Source: Lineus longissimus
Lineage: Eukaryota; Nemertea; Pilidiophora; Heteronemertea; Lineidae
Reading direction: 5' to 3'
NCBI RefSeq assembly: GCF_910592395.1
Contig: NC_088322.1
Location: 9,669,431-9,733,430 of the forward strand
Length of the DNA stretch: 64,000 nucleotides
Numbering within the stretch: the stretch's first letter is position 1; every line of letters begins with the position of its first letter. Shown here one piece after another: positions 1 to 12,682 of the stretch. Under the pieces are notes generated by a model. The model saw only the letters and a program-made list of their open reading frames with translations. It made no database searches and was not told the DNA's origin. Position numbers and translations under genes: made by a program.

Positions 1-3000
1 TATTTAAATCTAGCCATGAGATATTCATACCGGTGCCAACCATCTGGAGGTACATAGAATCCGCCCGCAACTGTTGAAGTGCCACAAATTATGATTGGTC
101 GCGTCCTTCGAGACAGTGTCACAAGACCACATATCACGTGACTTAAATAGGGCGCTTTGACATGTTGGATAGAAGGAAAACGGGGAAGGCGTAAAAAGTC
201 TCAGGCCTATTTTCGGAACAGTGAGTAAATTGTCTTGTCGAGGCAATCGGAAGCATTGTCGGCCAATTCAAGCAGGGACGGAACGACATCATCAATAACT
301 AGAGTTTCGGTCAAGCACAGGGAGGATGAACAAGTCAATGCCGTAGAATATAAATGACGAGGTGGAATATTTCTTAAATGTGCCTCTTCCCCTGTTTCAT
401 TAGTGACATTTTTTTCTTCTGACGTTTGGCTTTTTTCCAATATCGTTTCAACTCTTAATTAGTAGAAAAACTCGTTATTCGGTATTTTCAGCACGCACGA
501 CTCCTGGCTGGGAAAGATTCGACGCCTCTTTTGCGTGCTCCCAAGTTCAGACTGAAACGTCTGACGATAGCAGAAAGCTAACAGTCAGTGACGGCGTCAT
601 CGTTGTATCAGGATATTCGAGAAAGACTCAATGAGGTCATGATGCCGTTCCTCGCCTCCGCGCAGCGGGTTGACAATGCATCAATCAGCACAGAGATAAT
701 CGCTACACGAAGGGCTCACTCCGGGATTGAAATCAGAGTAGCCTAATAATTCAGTCAGATTTTGATTTGTTTAGTGGAAGCTACTACATGAATCCGTGGA
801 TTGGAAGGTGACTTGGCAGCCGACAGCTTGATAACACTGCCATCGGTAACTCAGTCGGTCGTGAACTGACAATGATTTTGAAGATGTTTTTCATCTTTAT
901 TATTTCAACTTCAGAAACTGTAAGTTAAAACTTTCACTTCATCATGTCAAGGCACCCGTTTTAAATATTGGATTGCAATTACTTCATCTCATGCATGAAG
1001 GAGGAGAACAAGAGGAAATTACAAATGTATCTCCTATTTCGTCATCACATGTAGCCTACCGACGAGACAACGTGAGAAGAATGTGTTTCAGTCTGTGCCT
1101 TTAAAATGGCCCGAATTTCCATTTGGTTTTACTACAATTCTTTCTTTCTTTCTTTTTTCTTCTTCTTCTTCCCGAACGTGCTCTCTGCACTTTAATAAGT
1201 TATTCACCAGGCTGAATTTCTCGTGGCCTCCAAAGCCGGGATCAGCGTTTCTGCGTCCAAGCGCTAGTTAGGTTTATTTGCCTTCGAACACATTCTTCAG
1301 CTGTTTTCTGAATCCTCACTTTATCAATGTGATTGGGATCATCTTCACTGAAAATTCTTGAAGAGAAGGTCTTGGAAAGTCTAATCAAAATTGATCTTTC
1401 ACTGCTTCATGTCAACACGAAGTAGTGAGGGGATGCGTGAAGGTCACGACTACGTGACTGCGTGCAATTTAAGTTTTATGCGCAGCCACACGTACACAAG
1501 TGAAAGTGGCATTCTCTTAATTAGAAGGTACAGCTCATCAACAAACCAGTCACGCTTTTCTTTCACACGCCTAGTCGATCCCTGATACGGTCTAATAGTG
1601 ATTCTATCATACAATATTAATCTTAAAGGGAGACTGAAGGTTGGAGGCATTCGAACAAAGTTTTAAGAAGTCACCGAAAGGTGTCTCTATTCTATCTCAG
1701 GAAGTCGCACTGCTCACCCTTGTAGGAGGAATACTGTTGTCACTAAAGGTCACACGAGAAGTAGTTTCCTAGCTGTGCAGATCGGCTGGATACTTCCAAT
1801 TCGGCCACTACATGTAGCTCCTGGCTATAGCCCCCAAGCTATACTACATGCACCTTGAATACATGGGAAATTTTGCACACGCAGAAAAGATTTTACGGAG
1901 GACATCTTTAGAAAAATCTTATCTAGATTTCTTATAATAACTTTTTAGAAAATCTCTGTAACACCTTCATCTGTGAGAAAAGGCAAGATACTTATCATTA
2001 TGGGCTTCCCTCCATTACTTCGGGTGAGGCGGCAGGAACGCTCGTATAGAAATATGCACGGCCACACTTACACCAATGAGAGTTACAAACGCTTAATTAG
2101 TAGGAATCGCTAATTAGACACACAGAGAAACCTGTATCAAATGATGTTCTCCTAATGATCTGGTCCTTGTTCAACCATAGAAAGTTTCAGATACAGCATG
2201 TGATTTACGGCCTGATTACAAGGGGAGGGGAATGTTTAGGGCCTATGCCATTAGTGTAACTGAAAATTTACGAATTCAGGATACATTTTCAAATATTTGA
2301 ACAAACGGATAAGGAAATGGTACCAGTCTGAGATAGACGATGCACATACGGATTTACGTACTGCGAGCGTTAATCGCTGTGGCCTGCGACAGTTATCACT
2401 GCAATAAGTGATAAAAAGATCGCGGGAAAAAACGGTGATCGCTGAGTTTTATATTGATTGCAGGTCGCAAGCGATCACTGATTCGTGTGACAGGCTCCTG
2501 CGATTACACCCACAAACGAGAGAATTTTGTCGCATGCAATTATGATTGCAAGTTGTTGCGAGAAAATTCGCTCGTTTATGGGGAGCTTTCAGATTATTTG
2601 ACTCTTTTGAGAAATGTTATGTTCCTGAATGTCAAAAATTTTTTCTTCTGGCATTTGACATCTAGTCATGTTCAGACCTGAAATGAATTTTAGGCAAAAA
2701 ATGTCATTCCCTTCACGATCCTTACTCTGCAGAACTGCCCTTGATAATCATGGCTCAAATTCATACTCCCGTGCCCGCCTTCAGTTCAGTGCCTGGCTTT
2801 ATCGCAAACCATGTGCCAATGCCTCTACAATGGGATTGGTAACACAGACGGCTTCCCTATTACAAGTATACAATGTTTTGACGATTACCAACATCATGAT
2901 ATTTGAGATGTGCCATTCATCTGATCATTGTGTCCTCTAATACTGGATTCGAGTTTTAGAAGTCAAAGAGTCCTTCGACCTTTGTGTAGAAACTCACTGC

Positions 3001-4808
3001 AGAGAGATTACAGTTTATTCAGAATGTTATTAAGTTCAACATCATGATGTTGAATTCGTTATAGTAATTCGGTACGGTAATCAAAACGAAAACAATATAA
3101 ATAAAACTGTGACTTGTGGCGAGGAACATCAGTTACTGGATTTTCTTTTAGTATATTTTTATTTGTACATATAAATGTTGGAGGTAATACATGGAGATAA
3201 GAAAATATGAGTAACGTGTTGCCATGTATCCAAGCTGCAGTTTTAGAAAATAGGCACTAGTCAGCCTAGTAAACCACACACCACACTACAAAAGCTAGTA
3301 ATATTCGGATAGTTGGTCTTTCCGCAGACGGAGATATTCCATGACAGGAACGACGCTGCAGCAGTGGTTTGGTGAAGGCCAGCAAACCGGAGGTCAAAAC
3401 AGATCGATTCTCAGAAAAAAAAATTGCCTGTTGCGACCTTTGACTAAATTTGATTGAGTGTAGAAGAAAAAGCGCTGTTGCGCATTCAATCTGATGATGA
3501 CATTGAAGCTTTTTGCCATGAGCAAACCGAAATAACTTTTTGTATCGATCAACACTGCCTAATGAGAGACGATGACCTTTGTCGGAGCAAAGCCAATTTG
3601 GAAAATCACGTGACGCGTCATGTGACACATCGTGTGAGGTGCAGGTATGGCTAAAAAATCCAAAGAAATATGCATAATAGATATAAAGGGTTTTCGTAGT
3701 GAAGGTATTTAATTGGTTAAAACTTCACACTGGCTGAAAAAGACTGGTATTAATATTTCGAAAACTGATTGAATTTTCTTTCGAATCAAAGGATGAAAAA
3801 ATCGATTCGGTTATTATAAAAAGGACATACTAATATAGAAAAAAGAAGAAAGGGGGGAAGAAAAAATGAAAGAAGAAGAAAATTAGACTAAATTTCGACC
3901 AGTTTCAGTAGATTTAGCTCTAGTAGAGCCAATTAGTGTGAAGCATGGCTCCCTCTCACATCACCTCTCTTAGCCAATGACATTCGCTACACATAATCTC
4001 TCTTGAGGTACGAGCGTGTTGGACGCTACTTTCGTACATTGGTCCTCAAATTAGTAGCTGATCAATGCCGGTGGATTGGATCCACTGGATGACTATAATC
4101 AACTAGGGGAATCGATAGATATCATTTTCCAAGGTCAACGCCGAACTCAATGGTCAAGAAGGTCTCACCGCAAACAAGGGCGCACATCGTCGTCATCATT
4201 ATCATCATCGTCTTCATCATATTAAGAGTAAATCATGCCGACTTATGTGCGGTGAATATCAGTCCTAAAGTCTCCTCCTTTCACCGCCGACATCAAGGAC
4301 CAGGAAATCCGTCGGACGCACCATCATAAACGGGTGGCCAATCAAATTGCTCGACACAAAGTATTAAGTGAATGACAGCCTGAATCGATAGTTGACAGTG
4401 CCAACCTCAGGAGTGAGTGTATTGTTAGTGTTGTCGCGACATGGACGCGTGGGAAAGGAAGGGACTGCAGGGAGGCTACCGATAATGTAACAGCCCTTCT
4501 GACGGCAGATCGGGGGGGGGGGGGGCTATTGGCGGTGAAGGATGGATATACGCACAACGACGGTGGATCGGCTTCGAGTAAATGCGTTGGGTGGAGCTAT
4601 TAAATGCAGTATCTACTATTTCATACATATTAACGAGCAATTCCAATTCATCAAATAATCATTGGAGTAATTCTAGAACAAGACCTTATCATTAGGAGGG
4701 TGCGCAATTGTGCTCCTTATCTGTTTTGATCATCTCATTTGTCTGTCTACTTCGTTTTTTTCTCAAGGTGAATGTAGCAAATTAATTTGTAGCTTACGGC
4801 ACATACAT
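1..4808. other. Non-coding stretch, no gene recognised
   Basis: I see no exon with convincing splice signals or homology here. The longest open frames (120 codons or fewer) look like chance. Contents include a purine-rich tract near 3837-3890, an ATC-type microsatellite near 4182-4220 and a run of 14 G at about 4510-4523. A stretch near 2340-2590, rich in gcgatc/cgctcg words and short inverted repeats, may be a decayed mobile element, but I could not define its ends. Confidence 0.5.
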
Positions 4809-5068
4809 TCAAGACAAAAGTTTAGCTTCGCGGCGTCTTTTTAACTTGTTTTCGTCCGAAAAGATACATTCTTTGTTGTTCTCCTGTAATATTAATTTAG
4901 CCAATAGTCGCTTCATGACGTCACCATGGTCACGTGTAAAATGGTCGCGTAGCCAATTTTGACGACTATTTTCCTGGATCTTTATTGGGTTCACCCGATT
5001 GAGACCATGGACCTCGTTTAAAAGGTTTCCTTCGTTATATATCCCTTGTTCGTAACGTAAACAAATAT
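4809..5068 (-). CDS. Mature-region exon of the putative peptide precursor
   Basis: The exon begins after TTTTTTTTAG in the phase needed by the upstream donor and runs 85 codons to TGA. The frame is rich in Asn, Arg, Lys and Leu, with one Cys near each end (DIC and KEC), one Trp, and a basic KLKRRR before the last six residues. No family was recognised with certainty. Confidence 0.45.
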
Positions 5069-6535
5069 CTAAAAAAAACGCTGTATCCGCCCCTTTCGTA
5101 GAACGCAATAAGCTTACATTTTGCTGAAGTTAACATTTTTTTAGCCTACACTGTGACTACGGGGAGTGGTTCGTTGGTTCAGAATTTGAAATTGGGGGAG
5201 GGGGGAAGGGGGAAAGGGGAAGGGGGAAAATGTCGGTGTTACACTATCTCGTAGTTGATTTTTTTTCAATTTTACAGGAGAGCAAAAATAAATTTGAACT
5301 ACATTGCAGCACTGATGCAGTAACGAGGAGTTCATGAAACGTCAGATGTTTCAAGGCTTTTGATTGGTCGAAGGCTTCCGAAATTTGAAATTTCCAATTA
5401 CAATGTGGGCCATATTTAATTCCAGTTACCAGCGGGACACAGGTAAACAACAAACCTGGCCTCAAAGCAATGGTTTTGAAGCCGGACTCCGTGGCACAGT
5501 GCACATCTGTAAAACCCGTTTCAATGAATTGTACGATCCACCAGAGATTACGAATTTGTTGCACATCACACGGAATTTGAATTTAACTGACATCACTGAA
5601 ATTTGAATAATTTCAAGTGTCATTATTTAGCTTTTATTTCAAACAAACAAATGATAAATTAATGCGGCGCATCAGAAACGTAAAAATTCCGCACCTTCTG
5701 CCCATAAAAGGCTCAGATGCATTTTAAACATTTGCAAATTAGGATTTGACGAGATTTGAAAGAGAAATGGACAGTTTGTTTTTAAAATACCCTTATTACA
5801 TTTATTAAGTTCGCATGTCCCGAATCATTGGTCTTGGAGTTTTCAATTGTATAGCCAAACTTGAAGGACCAACGAAGTTGTCAATCTGTCTCGGGTTCTG
5901 ATGGCACATGCATCGTGTTGATTGGTTCTATTAGTTTGCAAGAATGTAAACAAGTTCTTGAATGTTTAATGTTAACGACTTTGAAAGGCGGCTATGAGAA
6001 AGTGACAACAATTTGGTGTAGTGGTGTCTCTATTGGAAGCTAAAACACAACGATCTACTGCGGTCCTGGCTTTTCGTTGGCGCTGCGAAAGGGTGTAGTC
6101 CGTCTAATTTCAAGTCACCACCAGCCTCGCAGATCGACTTGCGAATGAAAAGCCGAATCGTGATCTGCATGGCTGCTGCTAATGAGTTATTTCCAGTTAG
6201 ACAAGCAGCTACAAAAAAATAACGATGATCATACCTTTACCGCGATATCCCTATCTCAATCGCAAGCCAAAGACTCATTGATGAATTTCCTGTCTCAGAT
6301 TAGTTTTCAAGCTTCCGTAAGAGGGCTAGTTTGATTTTTCCAAAAGTGGGAGGATATGACCAATCTACAGTAAATGGTGAGATCACGATTAAGGCAATTA
6401 GAAGATCGAGTCCTTACCTAATTCTTGGTCGACGGGTAAACTTGATACGAGCATGACGTCACTTAGCAACACAACGAGGAATATCGTTGCCAGGAAGTAC
6501 TTCTGCAGAGAAGCCATCTTTGTTTCTTAGATTGT
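4809..6535 (-). CDS. Predicted secreted peptide (hormone-like) precursor, 119 aa, two coding exons
   Basis: The model joins exon 6535-6418 (ATG at 6517) to exon 5068-4809. Residues 1 to about 27 form a classic signal peptide with the hydrophobic core FLATIFLVVLL. The donor is TTAG|GTAAGG, and the acceptor follows a run of eight T (TTTTTTTTAG); both sit in phase 1, so the joined frame stays open to a TGA. The 119-residue product has two cysteines, a helix-prone centre and a tribasic KLKRRR near its C-terminus. I do not recognise the family. Two short blocks, VHGLNR and RQNWLRDHF, recall the MHNLGK and RVEWLRKKL blocks of parathyroid hormone, with about four extra residues between them. An upstream TTTTTCAG at 6536 implies a non-coding first exon further upstream. 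Phase agreement and the signal peptide make a real gene likely; the hormone assignment is inference. Confidence 0.5.
5069..6417 (-). other. Intron of the putative peptide precursor
   Basis: A 1,349 bp interval between the donor at 6417 and the acceptor at 5069. It contains a nearly pure G/A tract at about 5191-5231 (plus strand) and nothing else that I could identify. Confidence 0.45.
6418..6535 (-). CDS. Signal-peptide exon of the putative peptide precursor
   Basis: A splice acceptor (TTAACTTTTTCAG) precedes 6535. Eighteen untranslated bases follow, then the ATG at 6517 in a purine-rich start context (AAAGATGG). The 100 coding bases give 33 codons plus one base and end at donor GTAAGG (6417). 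The codons encode a short basic n-region, a hydrophobic core and a polar cleavage region, as expected of a secreted protein. Confidence 0.6.
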
Positions 6536-8450
6536 CTGAAAAAGTTAACAAATATCGTGCATGTATTGTTTATAGGACTTGAAAGTAAGAAAATCTCGTA
6601 TGAAGGACACCATTCAAAATGGCCGCCCTTCCCTATGCATTATCGTGTACATCACTACTTGTACACGATGCTTGCATTTTTGGCCTACATTTCGCAATGT
6701 CCGTCTCTGAGTTACATCGTTCGTTGTTGCTAGGAGATAAAAAAAGGTCGCTCCAAAGTTATTTGCCGACAATAGCGCAGAACACGTGTTAATTGGCGAC
6801 ATTGCCTCATTGCGCTATTAAAAACTCCATGCATCTTAGATTTTCCCGTAGAGAAATCAAGTTGCTTTCTTTATAATTTTCAGCAGGATTGTCAATATTG
6901 GCTGCTGCGTATAAAAAAACCCACGACTGCAGCGCTCCTTTGTACGAGGTCGTACATTTCGAAGTACTCGCCTCCACCCGGAAGTGACTCACTGCCATCG
7001 TCCTCCTTGACATCATCTCAAAGAAGGAGTACGTACAAATTAGTGCCGTTTTGGCAAATCTGCATTTTTCAATCTTGCTTCGTTGGGACATTCTTCATAA
7101 TCAAATCATTCAAATTTGTCTTTTTTAGCATTAAGTTTTAGAAACGAAATGTATAAGCAGTTGTCGATGGTTTTGTACATGTAATGCACAGTCTTGTCAG
7201 AGGCTATCTAGAGTGACCGATTCGTTCGGTGAGCGAGCAACGTTATTCAAAACATAGGCTAAACGTTTAGTCTATTTGCTTAACTTGAAATTTAGTTGAT
7301 TTTCTGCTCTGGTGGAAATTGTCAATGTTTGTTGAACCGTCGGAGTTTAAATTGATTAGATTATAACTGTCTGATCCCACGCGGTTGTGGGTAAGTTCTC
7401 TGCCGGTGTACGCCAGTGCAGACACGTGGCATACTCTTTAAGGTTTAACCATAAAATAACCAGACTCGTAAAGGTTCAACAGTAAAACATAAAATTCTAC
7501 CTTTGCGTACTTCGAGACTTCTACTAATTTTGTTTCATAATTTTAAGCTTAATCGCATCTCTTTCAACATGTTCGAACTTATTTCAATGGAATAAAACTT
7601 TGGCCTGGTACCTTTTTGGCGTTTCCACAATCATTGTTGATAGTGCAATGTAGAATAAAGAATGGCGTGAATGGCGTAACGGAGTTGCAGAAAAGCGCTT
7701 GGTTGCCACCTTGGATATCACCAGCACTTTAGACCAAAGGTGCGTCCAGTGTAACTCTTGGTCTAAAATCAATTTCTTAACGATTGTGACCATTAGTCTT
7801 TCGTTTGGTGATTTTACATCAAACACAATTATAGAAAACATACCGTAAATCGTGTTTCCCGTTAAAAACCCACTTATAGAGTTTCTGGTTACAAGCGGTC
7901 GAAGACTTAGAAATAATTGCAATTTCTCGTGTTTTCTCATAACGCCCTCGTTTTCTTGTCTTTGTTCCTATCCTCTTAAATTCTCAGATTTCTAATCAAG
8001 GCATATCTGACCAGCTTCTAAATGGCTGGAGCCTAGTTGTGACGTGGTGACACTTCAAGTTTGTAAATTAGTTTTTAACCAAACGCAACAAAGTCATAGT
8101 GCGTTTTTATAAATTCTAAGAGGACGAAATCTGCGACGAAAATGAGCAAAAGGGTTTAACACTACAGAAATTGCAAGCATAGATCTTTTTCCCGTGCAGT
8201 TTAAACTTAGAAACAAGACGCGATTCTTTCACTGCTTCAACGAACGACATTGCAATATATAGTCTCGTAGAGCCTCCAAAGCGCGTAATAAAAATGGCTA
8301 TTTCAAATTGCGGAATTTCAATCCTCCTTTATTCATAACAACAACATATTTTTGGGTACCACAGTGTCCTTGCGATTGAAAATTGGGATATATGCCCGTA
8401 ATTCTAACTGTAAAACTAACCAGTCCTGCTGTTTACCTCTTTCGTAGACG
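6536..8450. other. Non-coding stretch upstream of the signal-peptide exon
   Basis: No exon recognised. It is probably part of a 5' UTR intron if the promoter near 13.7 kb belongs to the downstream gene. A small hairpin with arms atcgtgtaca / tgtacacgat lies near 6642-6669. Confidence 0.4.
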
Positions 8451-8836
8451 TCAGGTAAGCCAATGGTTCGACGGCAGAGATTTCTTAAGAGCAGCAACGA
8501 CAGTTGCTCCTTTGAGGAACATTAGATAAGGCAATGGTTCAACGGCAGAGATTTCTTAACATCAGCAACGGTTCAACGGCAGAGATTTCTTAACATCAGC
8601 AACAACAGTTGTTCCTTTGAGCGCCGATAGGTAAGCCAATGATTCAATGGCAGAGATTTCTTAACATCAGCAACAACAGTTGCTCCTTTGAGCGACGACA
8701 GGTAAGCCAATGATTCAATGGCAGAGATTTCTTAACATCAGCAACAACAGTTGCTCCTTTGAGCGACGACAGGTAAGCCAATGATTCAATGGCAGAGATT
8801 TCTTAACATCAGCAACAACAGTTGCTCCTTTCAAAA
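8451..8836. repeat. Tandem repeat, 71 bp unit
   Basis: The word ggtaagccaatg recurs at 8454, 8630, 8701 and 8772. The last three copies are exactly 71 bp apart and nearly identical; between the first two lie shortened, diverged copies (about 8526 and 8569). Each full unit carries gcagagatttcttaac and caacaacagttgctcc. Confidence 0.9.
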
Positions 8837-9129
8837 AGAACCAAAGGGATAGGAATCATGGTGAGACTAAATCATTTCTTCCACTTTAAATCGACAGCAG
8901 GTGAATTTTCTCCACGATACCCTTCAAAAAGAACGCTCTCTCGGGCGTTTTAGACAGTGCTGTCAAAAGCAGCGGCATCATTACCCTATCCCCGAAGAGC
9001 AGTCTCATAACCATTTAGACAGAAAACGTCATTGTCATAAAAATGCTATTTCCCAGTTTTTCTAGAGCCAAGGGGCCTTAAGTGATCATTTTGAAGCAAT
9101 TTATCCATTTTGTTATACCTCACGTATGG

Positions 9130-10340
9130 TTGAACAGTGGGAAGTTGTGGGTATGCTCTATTGAGAGGACAGCCCGAACAATGTAAACAACTGCGGTTTG
9201 CCGGATCATGCACAATTTCATTACTAACATTAGCCGTATTATTCGATCACCATGAAGCCAAAAAAGAAACCTCAGAGAAAAACACAGTTGGATTAGTTGC
9301 TTTATATGTAACTCGGGTATACCATTAGGTTTGCTAAAATTGGCTCAAATACAAAAAAATATCAAAAATATACACGTATTTCTTTTACTAACCATGTTAC
9401 GCAATGTAATGTAAATATGCAATTGTATAGCGCACGTTCCAGGTCGTAATGATCTCACATGCGCTTTACATCATTGACCCATATGCCCGGGTGAAAAGCA
9501 CAATGACAGCTTTAGGATATGCCGTCAACGCCGGGGATACCGCTTCTATTATTATGATCATATTCCGCTCATCAGATAATTTTTTTACAGAACATAACAA
9601 AATTCTGTGTGTCAGGAAAGGTAAAGAAACATGTTGGCATATACCTATCGATTTCCAAAACCAACGCGCTTCAAATGATAGGTTAGCCATCCTTGTTTAT
9701 AGAAGAGGCATTTGATGTGGACATTCGTTTCCTGGAGGGATCACCAATGTTGTTATATGCATCATCATTGTAAATCCACATTTTGTTCCACTTCAGCATA
9801 ACACCATCGAATACGGATATGCTCTCATTACCGTGTTGACTAAAGACTCAAATGAACATGTCCCGATTACATCGATGCATTATGTTTTGCTGTGCACTTT
9901 TAAAAGTTATTAGTTAAACAACTAAACTGTTGTCTCTACTTCACCAGCTGTGAAATCAGTCAAAATAGTAGAGCAACTCACCATTAATAAGTTGTTCTAT
10001 CAAAAAAGCAGTAAAAAATAACCATTAAAATGGTTAATAATAACTACATGTATTTCGATATTCAAAAACAACTACAAAGGTAATTTCACAGAAGAATAGG
10101 AACTACCAGAATTGTATAAAAAATCTCTAGACAATAGTTATTTTCACTGATTTTAAGAGTGAAAAGCACCTATTACAACTTTTTTCCTTCTTTTTGTTAT
10201 CACAATGATAGAATAATACAGCCAACGTAATGAAACTGGTGGGACTAACCGCAGTTGTTTCAATTGTCCAGGCTGTCCTAAACAATGGAGTATATTCACG
10301 ACCTTATTTTTATGGGCACCAGACTCACAGTCTGGTGTCC
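9130..10340. repeat. Degenerate long inverted repeat, possible old element
   Basis: Plus-strand sequence at about 9150-9270 (ggacagcccgaacaatg, then acaactgcgg) resembles the reverse complement of about 10,190-10,300 (ggacagcctggacaattg, then acaactgcgg). The arms are roughly 110-130 bp with many mismatches. The interior has no recognisable transposase. It may be a decayed inverted-repeat element. Confidence 0.4.
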
Positions 10341-11235
10341 ATATTGAGATCACTCATGTTCTGGTTTCTTTCTTTCTTTCTTTCTTTCTGTTCACATTTT
10401 ACAAACATCATTGCGAGTGTTCTCCAAAACAGCGAAATAAACCAAAAATCTATCACCCCTATACCACCAAACATTATCCCATCTAGTGTACGTCGCAAAA
10501 GACTTTTCAAAATTCGGATCATTTCGATGACTTTGAAGCGTTTTTTTGCTCCGATTTTCTTGTTTGAAAATCTCGAAAGCGATTCTGGTGACGTCACGTA
10601 ACACGAGTTCGATTCGATGACATCACTTAAACCCGAGTGTTGGCATTCTCATATAAAACAGTTAACTCGGCTTATAACTCGGCTTACTCGGTTCACGCAT
10701 GCGCATTTGAAACCACGAGCAGACAATTGATTGATTGGTTCCCGATCGACTCACTAGGGCGTATGAGACTCCCTGTAGTCCTAGTAGTCCTCACATCAAT
10801 GTGTTTGGTCGCCTGACGCTTGTAACGAGTAGTGTTTTTGGGTTTCTAACGTTAGTGCATTTTTATAGTATAGGCCTAGTACATCCGGCGAAGTAACTAT
10901 AAAAATGAAAAAAGTAGAAGGAATCTGTTTTGCCTGGGTGAGAAACCTTCGTAAAAGTTATATACTTTCGATTGTCGGATGATCTATTTCCGGACATAGT
11001 AATTTCTCCACTCTCGTCATAACCCCCTCCCCCTCTACGCATATGGATACATCATCAGGTACCACTGCTTCCTCTACAATCCTTGGGCCCATCAAATTTG
11101 CTGGTAAGCAAATTTCTCAGTCTAGTTTTTTAACATTTTCACTAATTAATTTTAAGAGTGGAGTGGAACAATACTACAGTGGCTTGGAAAGGACATCACA
11201 TGATTTTTTTTCAACATGAAATTTTTTTTCAGGAA

Positions 11236-11862
11236 ATATCTCGATCGATTGACTTATTCGCTCGAGATAAATAACTCGATCGCCCAATAAATAAACAATT
11301 TCTCAGATTTTTTTACTGAAAACTTTTGTACGGTTGCCAAAATTTTATTTGATCCCATTGGATTATGGAATCAGTCGCGACTGGTTAATTGAAAAAAATC
11401 AAGCCAGTTTTAGCTGTATGGTTGGCGCGAGTGGACAGAATTCAGAATTATGCCACGGCATAAATCAGAAATGTGGTGCACCATAAATCAACCAATCAAA
11501 ACATCAGATCTCGTGAATTATGCCGGGCATAATTCACGTCCCCCGTGGATCTCGTTTTTTCACGTTATTGTCATTTTAAAACGAACAAAGATGGAAAATT
11601 GGGTGGATTTCGGGTGAGGCTGGAATTAAAATTTCGAGTTGTTTATTGTTTTGGACGTCATGGGAGGGGGGTATTCGCTGACTGAAGTCATACTTTGAAT
11701 ATTATATTTATCAAAATTGTTTCCAGGAACATGCCGGCAAAACATACTGGGGTATCATGAGAAAATATCTCGATCGCTTGAGATAAATAACTCGGGCGAT
11801 CGAGATATTATCTGGGGTGATCAAGTTATTCATCTCGAGCGATCGAGATAATACACTGTTCT
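11236..11862. repeat. Clusters of palindromic ATCTCGATCG-type motifs
   Basis: Two patches (11,236-11,290 and 11,764-11,862) repeat the words atctcgatcg, cgagataaataactcg and their inverses, so that the motif runs in both directions. Between them at 11,512-11,538 lies a perfect palindrome with 13 bp arms (cgtgaattatgcc) around a single G. Confidence 0.7.
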
Positions 11863-12054
11863 CATAAAATGTTCTCATACAAATTATAACTTGTCGCAAT
11901 GGCTGTCCGATTCTGCTGTAACGCGGAAGTCATCACATCGGTCATAAAGGCATATCTTCACTAATTGATGAGAAAGTTAATGATGATTGGAGTGCCAAAA
12001 GGGTATGTCAATAATGTATCGCTCGGGGCGACGCAGTGTATCATTAGTCCCCGG

Positions 12055-12148
12055 AACGTCAACGTGAACGCCTATCTCATTCTTCGACCTCATGATACCG
12101 ATGTCGAACAATAGGATAGGCGTTCACGCTGACGTTTCGGGTGCTTTT
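12055..12148. repeat. Inverted repeat with 22 bp arms
   Basis: The arm aacgtcaacgtgaacgccta is followed about 50 bp later by its reverse complement with one mismatch (taggcgttcacgctgacgtt). It could form a stem-loop. No known role. Confidence 0.75.
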
Positions 12149-12682
12149 CAAAAACTTCCTAACCCAGGTTCAAAATTGCAACTTTAGAAACTGTAACGAC
12201 AAAAAAGAACTTGTAACAACTTACGATGTACGTATTTAACTAAAAAAAGTAGGAATTGAAACCGAACTAGACATTTGTTTTGAAATGTTGATGCCGAATT
12301 GTGCTATCGAAACCCATGATGGGTTGTACAGATTGTACCACTCAAAAGGCATACGTCATTTCAATTAAAATGCTCGAAGTACATGTATATACGTATGCTT
12401 ATGAAGCACGTTTTTGCCTTCTAATCAAAATGCTTACATATAGTAATATAACACAACTGATAAAGCCATGACGAAAACACTAATGGATGAAATGCCACCA
12501 GCACCGTTCTTATGTAATTATTACAACATTACATCAAGTTGACTTGTATAATATTCTCACTGATGATCGCCTATCAAATGGTAATAAATTAGGGGCCCAC
12601 ATATCCAAACGTCAAAGCAAGATACGCATTTACACAGCCATTATAGATTAGTACCTCTACTGTTAGAATAGAAGAACAGCAC

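Noticed and set aside
10230-10601. 123-codon plus-strand frame with a signal-like start
   Set aside because: It includes a cttt microsatellite and part of a degenerate inverted repeat; no splice signals or domain.
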